A model generated the notes under the pieces. It did no database searches. It saw nothing but the letters and a program-made list of their open reading frames with translations, and had not been told where the DNA came from. Position numbers and translations under genes: made by a program. Positions 7,157 through 11,829 of a stretch of 12,118 bases of DNA are shown piece by piece. Origin of the DNA: Candidatus Peregrinibacteria bacterium. Its GTDB lineage: Bacteria; Patescibacteriota; Gracilibacteria; UBA1369; PNNO01. The first letter of the stretch is position 1. Every line of letters begins with the position of its first letter. The stretch spans positions 1 through 12,118 of the forward strand of contig JAUVDZ010000020.1 of NCBI GenBank assembly GCA_030595015.1, read 5' to 3'.

Positions 7157-7230
7157 GGTGGCGAGTTATACGAGCCACCCGCGAGCGAATAGTACTGTCG
7201 CGAGCGTAGCATGAGCCCCGCTTTGGCGGG
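7157..7230. repeat. GC-rich hairpin-forming block between murF and holB
   Basis: This 74-bp block is far more GC-rich than its surroundings. It contains the inverted repeat GGTGGC (7157-7162) / GCCACC (7174-7179), two direct copies of CGCGAGCG (7180-7187 and 7199-7206), and a perfect 5-bp stem CCCGC-TTTG-GCGGG (7217-7230). It fills most of the 93-bp gap between the murF stop and the holB start. The last two-thirds can be read in frame with holB but look non-coding. Composition and structure suggest a dispersed repeat or an intra-operon RNA processing or attenuation site; no U run follows either hairpin. Confidence 0.65.
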
Positions 7231-7248
7231 CGAATTCTTTAGCTGCGT

Positions 7249-8517
7249 TTAAGGGTTTATAGTCTGCCAGTTTTCGCCTTGTCTTACAAGCAATTCTTTT
7301 GCTTTTTCCGGATGTTTCATGAGCGCTTTTACAAAGATTTCTAAGCGCACTTTATTTTGTGAACCTTTAACCAGCACAATGTCACCAAAATTCATGATTT
7401 CTTTATAATATTGAGCAGCCTCTTTTGCTGAAGGAAAACTTTTTATAGTAGATGAATCCATGCCATGTTTATTTGCAGATGACGCACCATACCTCACATC
7501 TTCACCTACAGTTAGCAGTAAATCACAGTATTTTGGGATTTCCGCTCCCACTTCTTCATGCATTTCTTTTGAATATTTGCCCAGCTCGTTCATATTTCCA
7601 AAAATAAAAACCCGGCGCTTGTCGCGACTTTTTCCAAAGGAATCTAAAACCTTCAATGACTCTTTAACCGCTTCAGGAGACGCATTATATGAACTATCCA
7701 AGATCAGACTTTCTTTAATTCCCTCAATCAGACTTAATCGCCCGGGAGGTAATTTAAATTCAGAAATCGCTTCGACAATATCATTAACTCCTACATTTTC
7801 AAGAAATCCAACAACGATTGCCGGCATCAAACTTTCAGTCCAATATTCTCCAAATAACGAAGCATAAAATTGATATGAATTTCCATTATTTTGAACATCG
7901 AATTCAATTCCTTCTTCTGTTTGTTTAAAGTTGGCTATCCGATAATCTGCATGATTTTTTTCCCCATAAGTACAGGAATCGTCTTTTTGGATAGTCGAAG
8001 TATATTGATCATCCTGATTGATCAAACATAGCTGTGCTTTTTCATAAATCTTACTTTTTTCCTTAAAAATTTCATTAATATCTTTAAATTGCGATTCATC
8101 TAGGTGGGCTGACTTTATGGCCGTAACAACAGCAATATTCGGCTTTGCCAAACTGGTGAGAAAGTCCATATCACCTGGTTTATCCACTCCCATTTCAAGA
8201 ATAATATAATCATATTTATCATCTACAAAAAAAGTGCGCACAAACCCTTTCCAAAGAATTTTCGCCCAATCTTTCGCAGACCCAAATCCGGAATCCTGAT
8301 GCAAAATTGTCAAAGGAAGACCAAACTCAGAATTAAAACTTTTCTTGTTTTTGAGTACCCGATATTTCTTACTAAGTACATCATACATAGCATCTTTACA
8401 TGTTGTTTTCCCAACGCTTCCAGTCACACCAATCACCTTTGCATTCATTCGACGAAGCTTAATTCTCGCAAGAATTTCAAGTTTTTTAAGAACGATTTTT
8501 TTTAATATCGATTTCAT
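7249..8517 (-). CDS. murF: MurF-like Mur ligase (UDP-MurNAc-tripeptide--D-Ala-D-Ala ligase), short N-terminus
   Basis: A 422-residue Mur ligase, expected to add D-Ala-D-Ala to the UDP-MurNAc-tripeptide in the cytoplasm. The central ATPase domain shows GVTGSVGKTT (30-39), NSEFGLPLT (62-70), ILEMG (106-110), SAHLD (136-140) and K154, which aligns with the carbamylated lysine. The C-terminal domain shows PPGRLSLIEG (257-266), LILDSSYNASPEAV (271-284), FGNMNELG (306-313) and KGSQN (384-388). NSEFGLP and SYNASP favour MurF over other Mur ligases. The P-loop begins at residue 30, whereas typical MurF has it near 105-115, so the N-terminal substrate-binding domain is essentially absent. No frameshift explains this: upstream lies a 34-bp promoter region, then acylphosphatase. 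It is the first gene of the minus-strand operon. Confidence 0.85.
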   Translation of the reverse strand: MKSILKKIVLKKLEILARIKLRRMNAKVIGVTGSVGKTTCKDAMYDVLSKKYRVLKNKKSFNSEFGLPLTILHQDSGFGSAKDWAKILWKGFVRTFFVDDKYDYIILEMGVDKPGDMDFLTSLAKPNIAVVTAIKSAHLDESQFKDINEIFKEKSKIYEKAQLCLINQDDQYTSTIQKDDSCTYGEKNHADYRIANFKQTEEGIEFDVQNNGNSYQFYASLFGEYWTESLMPAIVVGFLENVGVNDIVEAISEFKLPPGRLSLIEGIKESLILDSSYNASPEAVKESLKVLDSFGKSRDKRRVFIFGNMNELGKYSKEMHEEVGAEIPKYCDLLLTVGEDVRYGASSANKHGMDSSTIKSFPSAKEAAQYYKEIMNFGDIVLVKGSQNKVRLEIFVKALMKHPEKAKELLVRQGENWQTINP

Positions 8518-8518
8518 T

Positions 8519-8524
8519 TATAAT
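8519..8524 (+). promoter_or_regulatory. -10 element for the acylphosphatase gene
   Basis: TATAAT, a perfect -10 hexamer, lies 28 bp before the acylphosphatase ATG. The predicted start is near 8531. The -35 position is a T run only (TTTTTT), so promoter strength is uncertain. Confidence 0.45.
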
Positions 8525-8546
8525 GGATCTAGAAATAGCCGCAGAT

Positions 8547-8552
8547 ATTATA
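8547..8552 (-). promoter_or_regulatory. -10 element of the murF operon promoter
   Basis: The minus strand reads TATAAT, a perfect -10 hexamer, at 8552-8547. The start would be near 8540, giving a leader of about 23 nt. No convincing -35 is visible. The hexamer overlaps the first base of the acylphosphatase start codon on the other strand. Confidence 0.45.
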
Positions 8553-8824
8553 TGTCAAAATGTGCAAAATTAAAAATTTTTGGTCATGTCCAAGGTGTTT
8601 TTTTTAGAGATTTCACTGAAGAAAAAGCCAAAGAACTCAGTTTAACCGGCTGGGTGCGCAACATGCCTGATGGCACAGTAGAAGCCTTAATCGAAGGTCC
8701 TCAAGACTTGATTGAGAAAATGATTGCCTATTGCAACCAAGGCCCATCTAGCGCACAAGTTGATAAAGTTGAAGTTGAATGGGTTGAGCCTGAAGGATGT
8801 GAAGGATTTGAGGTGAGGGATTAA
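8552..8824 (+). CDS. acyP: Acylphosphatase
   Basis: A 90-residue acylphosphatase, a small soluble enzyme that hydrolyses carboxyl-phosphate bonds such as acetyl phosphate or carbamoyl phosphate. The signature is complete: KIFGHVQGVFFRDFTEEKA (8-26) with the phosphate-binding loop and catalytic Arg19, then LTGWVRNMPDGTVEALIEG (31-49) with catalytic Asn37. Length is the family norm (about 90). The reading frame stays open upstream into the murF antisense, but the family starts at this ATG, so I use 8552. No Shine-Dalgarno is visible. It diverges from murF, and the accessory-looking stretch begins 11 nt after its stop. Confidence 0.95.
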   Translation: MSKCAKLKIFGHVQGVFFRDFTEEKAKELSLTGWVRNMPDGTVEALIEGPQDLIEKMIAYCNQGPSSAQVDKVEVEWVEPEGCEGFEVRD

Positions 8825-8835
8825 AAAGGATTTAC

Positions 8836-8880
8836 ATGGTAAGGACGAGGTCTCGGGTTCAAATCCCGATCGTGGCTCCA
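8836..8880 (+). pseudogene. 3' half of a tRNA-Thr(GGT) gene, 5' half missing
   Basis: From the anticodon loop onward this is a textbook tRNA: loop ATGGTAA (8836-8842) with anticodon GGT, 3' anticodon strand GGACG (8843-8847), variable region AGGTC, T arm TCGGG-TTCAAAT-CCCGA (8853-8869), acceptor strand TCGTGGC (8870-8876), discriminator T and encoded CCA (8878-8880). A functional gene would need CGTCC just upstream and GCCACGA at the 5' end. The bases before the loop are TTTAC, and neither element occurs at a plausible distance; the acylphosphatase gene ends 11 nt upstream. It is therefore a truncated copy, of the form left by integration at or recombination through a tRNA gene. Threonine identity rests on the anticodon. 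Confidence 0.8.
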
Positions 8881-8883
8881 TTT

Positions 8884-8901
8884 TTGGCTTGTGCAAGCCA
8901 A
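8884..8901. repeat. Stem-loop directly after the tRNA fragment
   Basis: TTGGCTTG (8884-8891) and CAAGCCAA (8894-8901) form a perfect inverted repeat, in practice a 7-bp stem with a 4-nt loop. It starts 3 bp after the CCA. Neither strand has a T run after it, so it is not a standard terminator. It could be a processing or attachment-site structure. Confidence 0.6.
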
Positions 8902-8922
8902 GGACAGGGTCGTTCGTACATT

Positions 8923-9501
8923 TTAATCACTCAATATTATATCGTGTATTTCATTGATTTTATTATTGATGAGTTCTTTTTGTGTGCTATCATCAATTTC
9001 TGGATCAGCAGGGAAACTCACTCTAACTTTGAGAATTTTATTATTTGGAAAAGTGAAAAAATATTCTTTTTTCATTCTGCCATGGTTAGCCATTACAGAG
9101 GATTTTGTGTACTGCAATAACACATCAGGATGCACTTGTTTTTCTTGTAGTATAACTTCACCATAATACGCATCTGAGCTATACCTAGATATTGATTCGT
9201 TGAATTCTTTTGCATTTCCTAAGACTTCGTGATTATTGTCATAAACAATTACATTCACACCTGAGTCGGTAAAACCTAGCACGTTGGTTTCGCCATAACC
9301 TATTTCTATTGAATTGGTTTCTTGGAGAGTACGATTATGTTCAGCGAATTTTTGTGTCAGTTCATCAATTAGCCAATCTGTATTTACTGTAGATTGTGAT
9401 TTTTGTATGTCTTGTGCTGTATTTGTGTCATTAACTATTTGCGTCTGAGTACACCCTGTGATGGTTGATATCACTAAAATTAAAAAGAGTATTTTTTTCA
9501 T
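8923..9501 (-). CDS. Predicted lipoprotein, function unknown
   Basis: A 192-residue secreted lipoprotein. It begins with MKKILFLILVISTITGC: a lysine pair, a hydrophobic stretch and a lipobox ITGC with the acylated cysteine at residue 17. A Thr/Gln-rich linker follows (about 18-40), then a mixed alpha/beta domain of about 150 residues with no family that I recognise. It contains no further cysteine, so disulfides are excluded. It lies 22 nt downstream of a small membrane protein gene on the same strand, so the two probably form an operon. No terminator with a U tail is seen after it; it runs towards the tRNA fragment from the opposite side. The position in a transposase-bearing stretch suggests an accessory gene. 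Confidence 0.82.
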   Translation of the reverse strand: MKKILFLILVISTITGCTQTQIVNDTNTAQDIQKSQSTVNTDWLIDELTQKFAEHNRTLQETNSIEIGYGETNVLGFTDSGVNVIVYDNNHEVLGNAKEFNESISRYSSDAYYGEVILQEKQVHPDVLLQYTKSSVMANHGRMKKEYFFTFPNNKILKVRVSFPADPEIDDSTQKELINNKINEIHDIILSD

Positions 9502-9523
9502 ATTATTTTGAATTATAAATTAG

Positions 9524-9850
9524 TTACGGTATACACATATTTCTTTGAATCCAGTCGCCGTAAAAAAGCATTATGCATTTTTCTTCAAATATCCAAATAT
9601 TTAGTACAAATATCAATCCTAAAATTGCAGAAATAATTAGTAGGTTTCTAACTTTTTTTTCAGATTTAAAAATGAAACTTAACAATATAGCTAATGCAGA
9701 TATTATTAAATATATGATTTTAACTTTATCTAGTTCTAAACCGGTATGATTTGCTTGGTTTTCAATGAGAACATAATAATTAAAGCCCAGTATAGATAAT
9801 AAAATGAAGACCAAGAATATAATACTGACAGTTAATTTTGTATTTTTCAT
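9524..9850 (-). CDS. Small membrane protein with three predicted helices, function unknown
   Basis: A 108-residue protein with hydrophobic segments at about 7-28, 43-62 and 67-88. A polar loop (about 29-42) contains NQANHTG, and a short basic stretch (FKSEKKVRN, 61-69) lies between helices 2 and 3. The C-terminal tail has two cysteines (EEKCIML and RNMCIP). I recognise no family. The ATG at 9850 lies about 14 nt downstream of the expected start of an extended -10 promoter (9879-9871), which supports it as the first gene of a two-gene operon with the lipoprotein 22 nt downstream. Its high AT content and lack of a recognisable family fit an accessory gene. Confidence 0.7.
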   Translation of the reverse strand: MKNTKLTVSIIFLVFILLSILGFNYYVLIENQANHTGLELDKVKIIYLIISALAILLSFIFKSEKKVRNLLIISAILGLIFVLNIWIFEEKCIMLFYGDWIQRNMCIP

Positions 9851-9870
9851 ATAAATAGTTACTTAGCTAG

Positions 9871-9879
9871 AGTATATCA
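9871..9879 (-). promoter_or_regulatory. Extended -10 promoter for the membrane protein-lipoprotein pair
   Basis: The minus strand reads TGATATACT at 9879-9871: a TGn extension and a 5/6 -10 hexamer. The start would be near 9864, about 14 nt before the ATG at 9850. It sits back to back with the plus-strand element at 9882-9890. Confidence 0.5.
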
Positions 9880-9881
9880 TA

Positions 9882-9890
9882 TGCTATAAT
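9882..9890 (+). promoter_or_regulatory. Extended -10 promoter with no gene behind it
   Basis: TGCTATAAT is a perfect extended -10 element on the plus strand. Transcription from about 9897 would enter 9897-10049, which has no plus-strand reading frame longer than a few codons, and then the antisense of the transposase gene. See the findings for the possible RNA. Confidence 0.5.
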
Positions 9891-10049
9891 CGTCGTACTG
9901 GGTGTGCCCCTCTAGCACTTCTCAACACAACCAACTCGCTCATCAACTTTACGGCATACTGTAGCGAAAAACGCCCTTCAATAACTATCATCTATACATG
10001 GTAAGGGTGTACCCTCGAGACTCTCTTACTAACAAATAACTTACATGGT
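9891..10049 (+). other. Gene-free stretch with repeated GGGTGTRCCC motifs; candidate untranslated RNA
   Basis: No credible protein gene lies here. GGGTGTGCCC (9900-9909) and GGGTGTACCC (10005-10014) are near-identical ten-base motifs with internal dyad symmetry, 105 bp apart. ACGCCCTT (9971-9978) can pair with AAGGGTGT (10003-10010) over 8 bp. The stretch is visibly richer in GC than the flanking genes. I recognise no known RNA family and see no tRNA cloverleaf on either strand. An untranslated RNA driven by the 9882-9890 promoter, or the end structures of the neighbouring transposase element, are both possible. Confidence 0.35.
9995..10006 (+). repeat. 12-bp copy of the tRNA-fragment anticodon-loop region
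   Basis: TACATGGTAAGG at 9995-10006 is identical to 8833-8844, which spans the start of the tRNA-Thr fragment (anticodon loop plus two bases of its stem). A shorter match, TTACATGGT, recurs at 10041-10049. The two 12-bp copies are direct repeats bracketing the lipoprotein and membrane protein genes. Confidence 0.5.
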
Positions 10050-10481
10050 TTATCTATTCTGCAAAGTATAAGGCCAATCTTTAGGCTTGCTTACCAAGTT
10101 AGCTTCAACAGGATTATTTAAAATATAATTATAAATATATTTATAATGAGTTTGATTTATAATTGGAACTAAGTTGTAAATACCTTGAAAAACATGCCCA
10201 GAATGATCATATTTACCTATGTAGTATTTTGCATATGATAGCTTGAGTCTGTGCATAAATTTTGAAATATACTTTTCATTAATGTTGTTTTTAAGTAAAA
10301 AATGAAAATGATTTGGCATAATACAGTAAATATCTATCTTCATTTTGTACTCTGTTTTAAGAAATGCAATTTTATACATAAAAAATCTATAATCAGCTTC
10401 ACATTTAAAAATTTTTATTCCCAAAACACTTCTGTTACAAATGTGATAATAAGCACCTTTTTTTAAATTTGACCTATCCAT
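10050..10481 (-). CDS. Y1 (HUH) transposase, REP-associated tyrosine transposase type
   Basis: A 143-residue single-strand DNA transposase of the Y1 family (IS200-like/REP-associated). It starts MDRSNLKKGAYYHICNRSV, the usual N-terminal signature. The metal-binding HxH is intact in IMPNHFHFLL (54-63; His58 and His60), and the catalytic tyrosine is likely Y119 in YIYNYILNNPVEANL (115-129), followed by KPKDWPYT (133-140). Enzymes of this class cut and rejoin single-stranded DNA at hairpins. The reading frame is complete and key residues are present, so it may be active. I chose ATG 10481; an in-frame TTG at 10496 is the alternative. It stands alone without a TnpB partner. Palindromic sequences lie on both sides (9900-10014 and 10533-10617), but I cannot define element ends. 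Confidence 0.88.
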   Translation of the reverse strand: MDRSNLKKGAYYHICNRSVLGIKIFKCEADYRFFMYKIAFLKTEYKMKIDIYCIMPNHFHFLLKNNINEKYISKFMHRLKLSYAKYYIGKYDHSGHVFQGIYNLVPIINQTHYKYIYNYILNNPVEANLVSKPKDWPYTLQNR

Positions 10482-10532
10482 ATAGGCATCATACAAAAGA
10501 GTTATGAAATTTTTCTAAAAAAAATCTAAAAA

Positions 10533-10617
10533 GTTTTGTGGTCAAAATAGGTTTGGCTTCATAATAGTTATGGCGCCAAAACTATTATGGCCTCAAAGTA
10601 AGTTTGGCATCAAAACC
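10533..10617. repeat. Five degenerate ~17-bp tandem repeats with dyad symmetry
   Basis: Units start at about 10533, 10550, 10567, 10585 and 10601 and are 16-18 bp long. Their consensus is close to GTTTTGGCNTCAAAATA; GG and TCAA or CCAA are the best-kept parts, and each unit is roughly palindromic (TTTTGG..CCAAAA). Units 2-4 also form a larger palindrome: CATAATAGTT (10560-10569) pairs with AACTATTATG (10580-10589) around the exact palindrome TGGCGCCA (10571-10578). The array occupies most of the gap between the transposase start and the rplT terminator. Spacers are absent, so it is not a CRISPR array. Confidence 0.65.
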
Positions 10618-10649
10618 AAAAAAACCCCAACCTTACGGCTAGGGCTTTT
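10618..10649 (-). terminator. Rho-independent terminator of the infC-rpmI-rplT operon
   Basis: On the minus strand AAGCCCTAGCC and GGTTGGGGTTT form an 11-bp stem closed by the tetraloop GTAA and followed by seven U residues. Several pairs are G-U, which become A-C mismatches on the plus strand, so it should work only for minus-strand transcription. It lies 25 bp after the rplT stop. Confidence 0.85.
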
Positions 10650-10673
10650 CAAATTTTTAGCATCATACTGCAA

Positions 10674-11036
10674 CTAAGCAGTTTTTGCCTGGTCTTTCAC
10701 TGAATCAACGATTGCTTTAAAAGCGTCTTTATCGCTAACTGCAAGTTCTGCAAGCATTTTTCTGTTCACTTGCATGTCTGCATGAAAGCATCCATTGATA
10801 AATCGGCTGTAGCTGATACCGTTTGCACGGCAAGCTGCATTGATTCTTGTGATCCATAGGCTTCTGAAAGTTCTCTTTTTCAATCTGCGGTCCCGGTACG
10901 CGTTGATCCCTGCTTTCATGACAGCGTTCTTTGCTTGTCTGAAAGTTTTGCTTCGGAGTCCTCGGTAACCTTTGGCAGCTTTGATAACTTTTTTGTGCCT
11001 ACGGTGGGCTGCTACGCCTCTTTTAACTCTTGTCAT
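10674..11036 (-). CDS. rplT: 50S ribosomal protein L20
   Basis: A 120-residue L20, an early 23S rRNA-binding protein needed for assembly of the large subunit. The family pattern is complete: MTRVKRGVAAHRRHKKVIKA, then KGYRGLRSKTFRQAK (22-36), AYRDRRLKKRTFRSLWITRI (46-65) and NGISYSRFINGC (72-83). Length is the usual 115-120. It is the last gene of the operon, 9 nt after rpmI, and ends with TAG just before a strong terminator. In other bacteria L20 represses this operon by binding its mRNA. The gaps here (9 and 10 nt) leave no room for an intergenic L20-binding pseudoknot like that of E. coli. No Shine-Dalgarno is visible. Confidence 0.98.
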   Translation of the reverse strand: MTRVKRGVAAHRRHKKVIKAAKGYRGLRSKTFRQAKNAVMKAGINAYRDRRLKKRTFRSLWITRINAACRANGISYSRFINGCFHADMQVNRKMLAELAVSDKDAFKAIVDSVKDQAKTA

Positions 11037-11045
11037 AAGCTTAAA

Positions 11046-11234
11046 TTAAGAAATAAGTTTAGCTAATATTTTTTGTTGTGGTGCTTCTGCAACCTTACCT
11101 TTTTTGTTAAGTTTTTTCTGTCGTTTAGATTTATTTACAAGAAGATGATTCTTGCATGATTTTTGAACGATAAATGTTCCTCTTCCTGTCTTTTTTACAC
11201 GTTTTTTTGCACCGCTATGTGATTTTTGCTTCAT
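11046..11234 (-). CDS. rpmI: 50S ribosomal protein L35
   Basis: A 62-residue L35, a small basic protein of the large ribosomal subunit. It shows the family pattern: KSHSGAKKRVKKTGRGTFIV near the start (4-23), then KNHLLVNKSKRQKKLNKKG (28-46). Its length is normal (about 60-66), though the start is shorter than the usual MPKMKTKSGA, beginning MKQKSHSGA. Lysine and arginine make up more than a third of the residues. It lies between infC (10-nt gap) and rplT (9-nt gap), the standard order. The upstream bases TAAATAATCAAATTATT have no purine-rich ribosome site, so translation probably relies on coupling to infC or on an unstructured leader. Confidence 0.96.
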   Translation of the reverse strand: MKQKSHSGAKKRVKKTGRGTFIVQKSCKNHLLVNKSKRQKKLNKKGKVAEAPQQKILAKLIS

Positions 11235-11244
11235 AATAATTTGA

Positions 11245-11754
11245 TTATTTAAGTGGAGTTAATATCATAATTAGATTGTATCCCTGTCGTTTTGGACCTT
11301 CTTCAATGTTCGCATATTCCGCTAGATCATCCCCAAATTGTTTCATTTTTGTTATTGCCAGATCCACATGCGCAAGTTCTCTTCCTTTAAATGTCAGTGC
11401 AACTTTTACTATATTTCTTGCTGCCAAAAACTTTATTGCTTGCTTCTTCTTCACCTCAAGATCATGTACATCCGTTCGAAATCCGATCCTCACACCTTTT
11501 ACTTCTGTCTGCTTTTGCATTTTTTTATGCTTAGCATCAATCTTTTTCTGCTTGTATTGGTACTTTCCATAATCCATGATTTTACATACTGGTGGATTGG
11601 CATTTGGAGACACCTCTACAAGATCCAAGTCCTTACTTTTGGCTTCTTCATAAGCTTTTTCAGTAGCCATGATGCCAAGCTGTTCACCTGCATCATTGAT
11701 TAACCTAATCGTAGGAACTTTGATATATTGGTTTATTCTTAGTCGTTTACTAAT
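11245..11754 (-). CDS. infC: Translation initiation factor IF-3, AUU start codon
   Basis: A 169-residue IF-3, which binds the 30S subunit and checks start codon and initiator tRNA. The N-domain has EQLGIMATEKAYEEAKSKDL (24-43), then DLVEVSPNANPPVCKIMDYG with KYQYKQKK in the linker. The C-domain contains VKGVRIGFRTD and LTFKGRELAH. The first in-frame ATG is at 11670, but starting there would remove 28 residues of conserved N-domain (RINQYIKVPTIRLINDAGEQ). The frame opens at 11763, and the codon where family members begin is ATT at 11754, followed by AGT AAA. Bacillus IF-3 likewise starts with AUU then Ser-Lys, and E. coli infC starts with AUU. So I call AUU the start. This codon is known to allow IF-3 to repress its own synthesis. 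No Shine-Dalgarno is visible. Confidence 0.93.
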   Translation of the reverse strand: MSKRLRINQYIKVPTIRLINDAGEQLGIMATEKAYEEAKSKDLDLVEVSPNANPPVCKIMDYGKYQYKQKKIDAKHKKMQKQTEVKGVRIGFRTDVHDLEVKKKQAIKFLAARNIVKVALTFKGRELAHVDLAITKMKQFGDDLAEYANIEEGPKRQGYNLIMILTPLK

Positions 11755-11784
11755 GTTTTTGGGTTAAGAACAAAAGGCCTTAGG

Positions 11785-11813
11785 ATAATATTGAAATAAG
11801 CCCTAAAAGTCAA
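11785..11813 (-). promoter_or_regulatory. Sigma70-type promoter of the infC-rpmI-rplT operon
   Basis: The minus strand carries TTGACT (11813-11808) and TATTAT (11790-11785) with exactly 17 bp between: 5/6 matches at both boxes. The start near 11778 gives a leader of about 24 nt before the AUU at 11754. This is the best promoter in the window. Confidence 0.75.
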
Positions 11814-11829
11814 GGAAAGATGAGGATAT

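Noticed and set aside
6226..7212. holB starting at 7212
   Set aside because: The extra 19 residues come from the GC-rich repeat block and have no counterpart in delta-prime proteins; ATG 7155 gives the standard beginning.
8687..8896. Minus-strand reading frame containing RSGFEPETSSLP
   Set aside because: This peptide is a well-known artefact of translating the reverse complement of a tRNA T arm. The frame crosses the tRNA-Thr fragment and the acylphosphatase gene.
8836..9120. Plus-strand reading frame starting MVRTRSRVQIPIVAP
   Set aside because: It begins in the tRNA fragment and continues antisense to the lipoprotein gene; it has no ribosome site and no family resemblance.
9891..10020. 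A tRNA or known small RNA in the gene-free stretch
   Set aside because: No T arm (GGTTCRA-type loop) or cloverleaf could be built on either strand, and no known RNA signature was recognised.
10533..10617. CRISPR array
   Set aside because: The units are contiguous and degenerate with no unique spacers, and no cas gene is present.
9851..10640. A complete IS200/IS605 element with defined ends
   Set aside because: The transposase is clear and palindromes lie on both sides, but I could not identify paired end hairpins, cleavage sites or a second copy.
11245..11670. infC starting at the first ATG (11670)
   Set aside because: It would remove conserved N-domain residues; the ATT at 11754 matches the known infC start in other bacteria.
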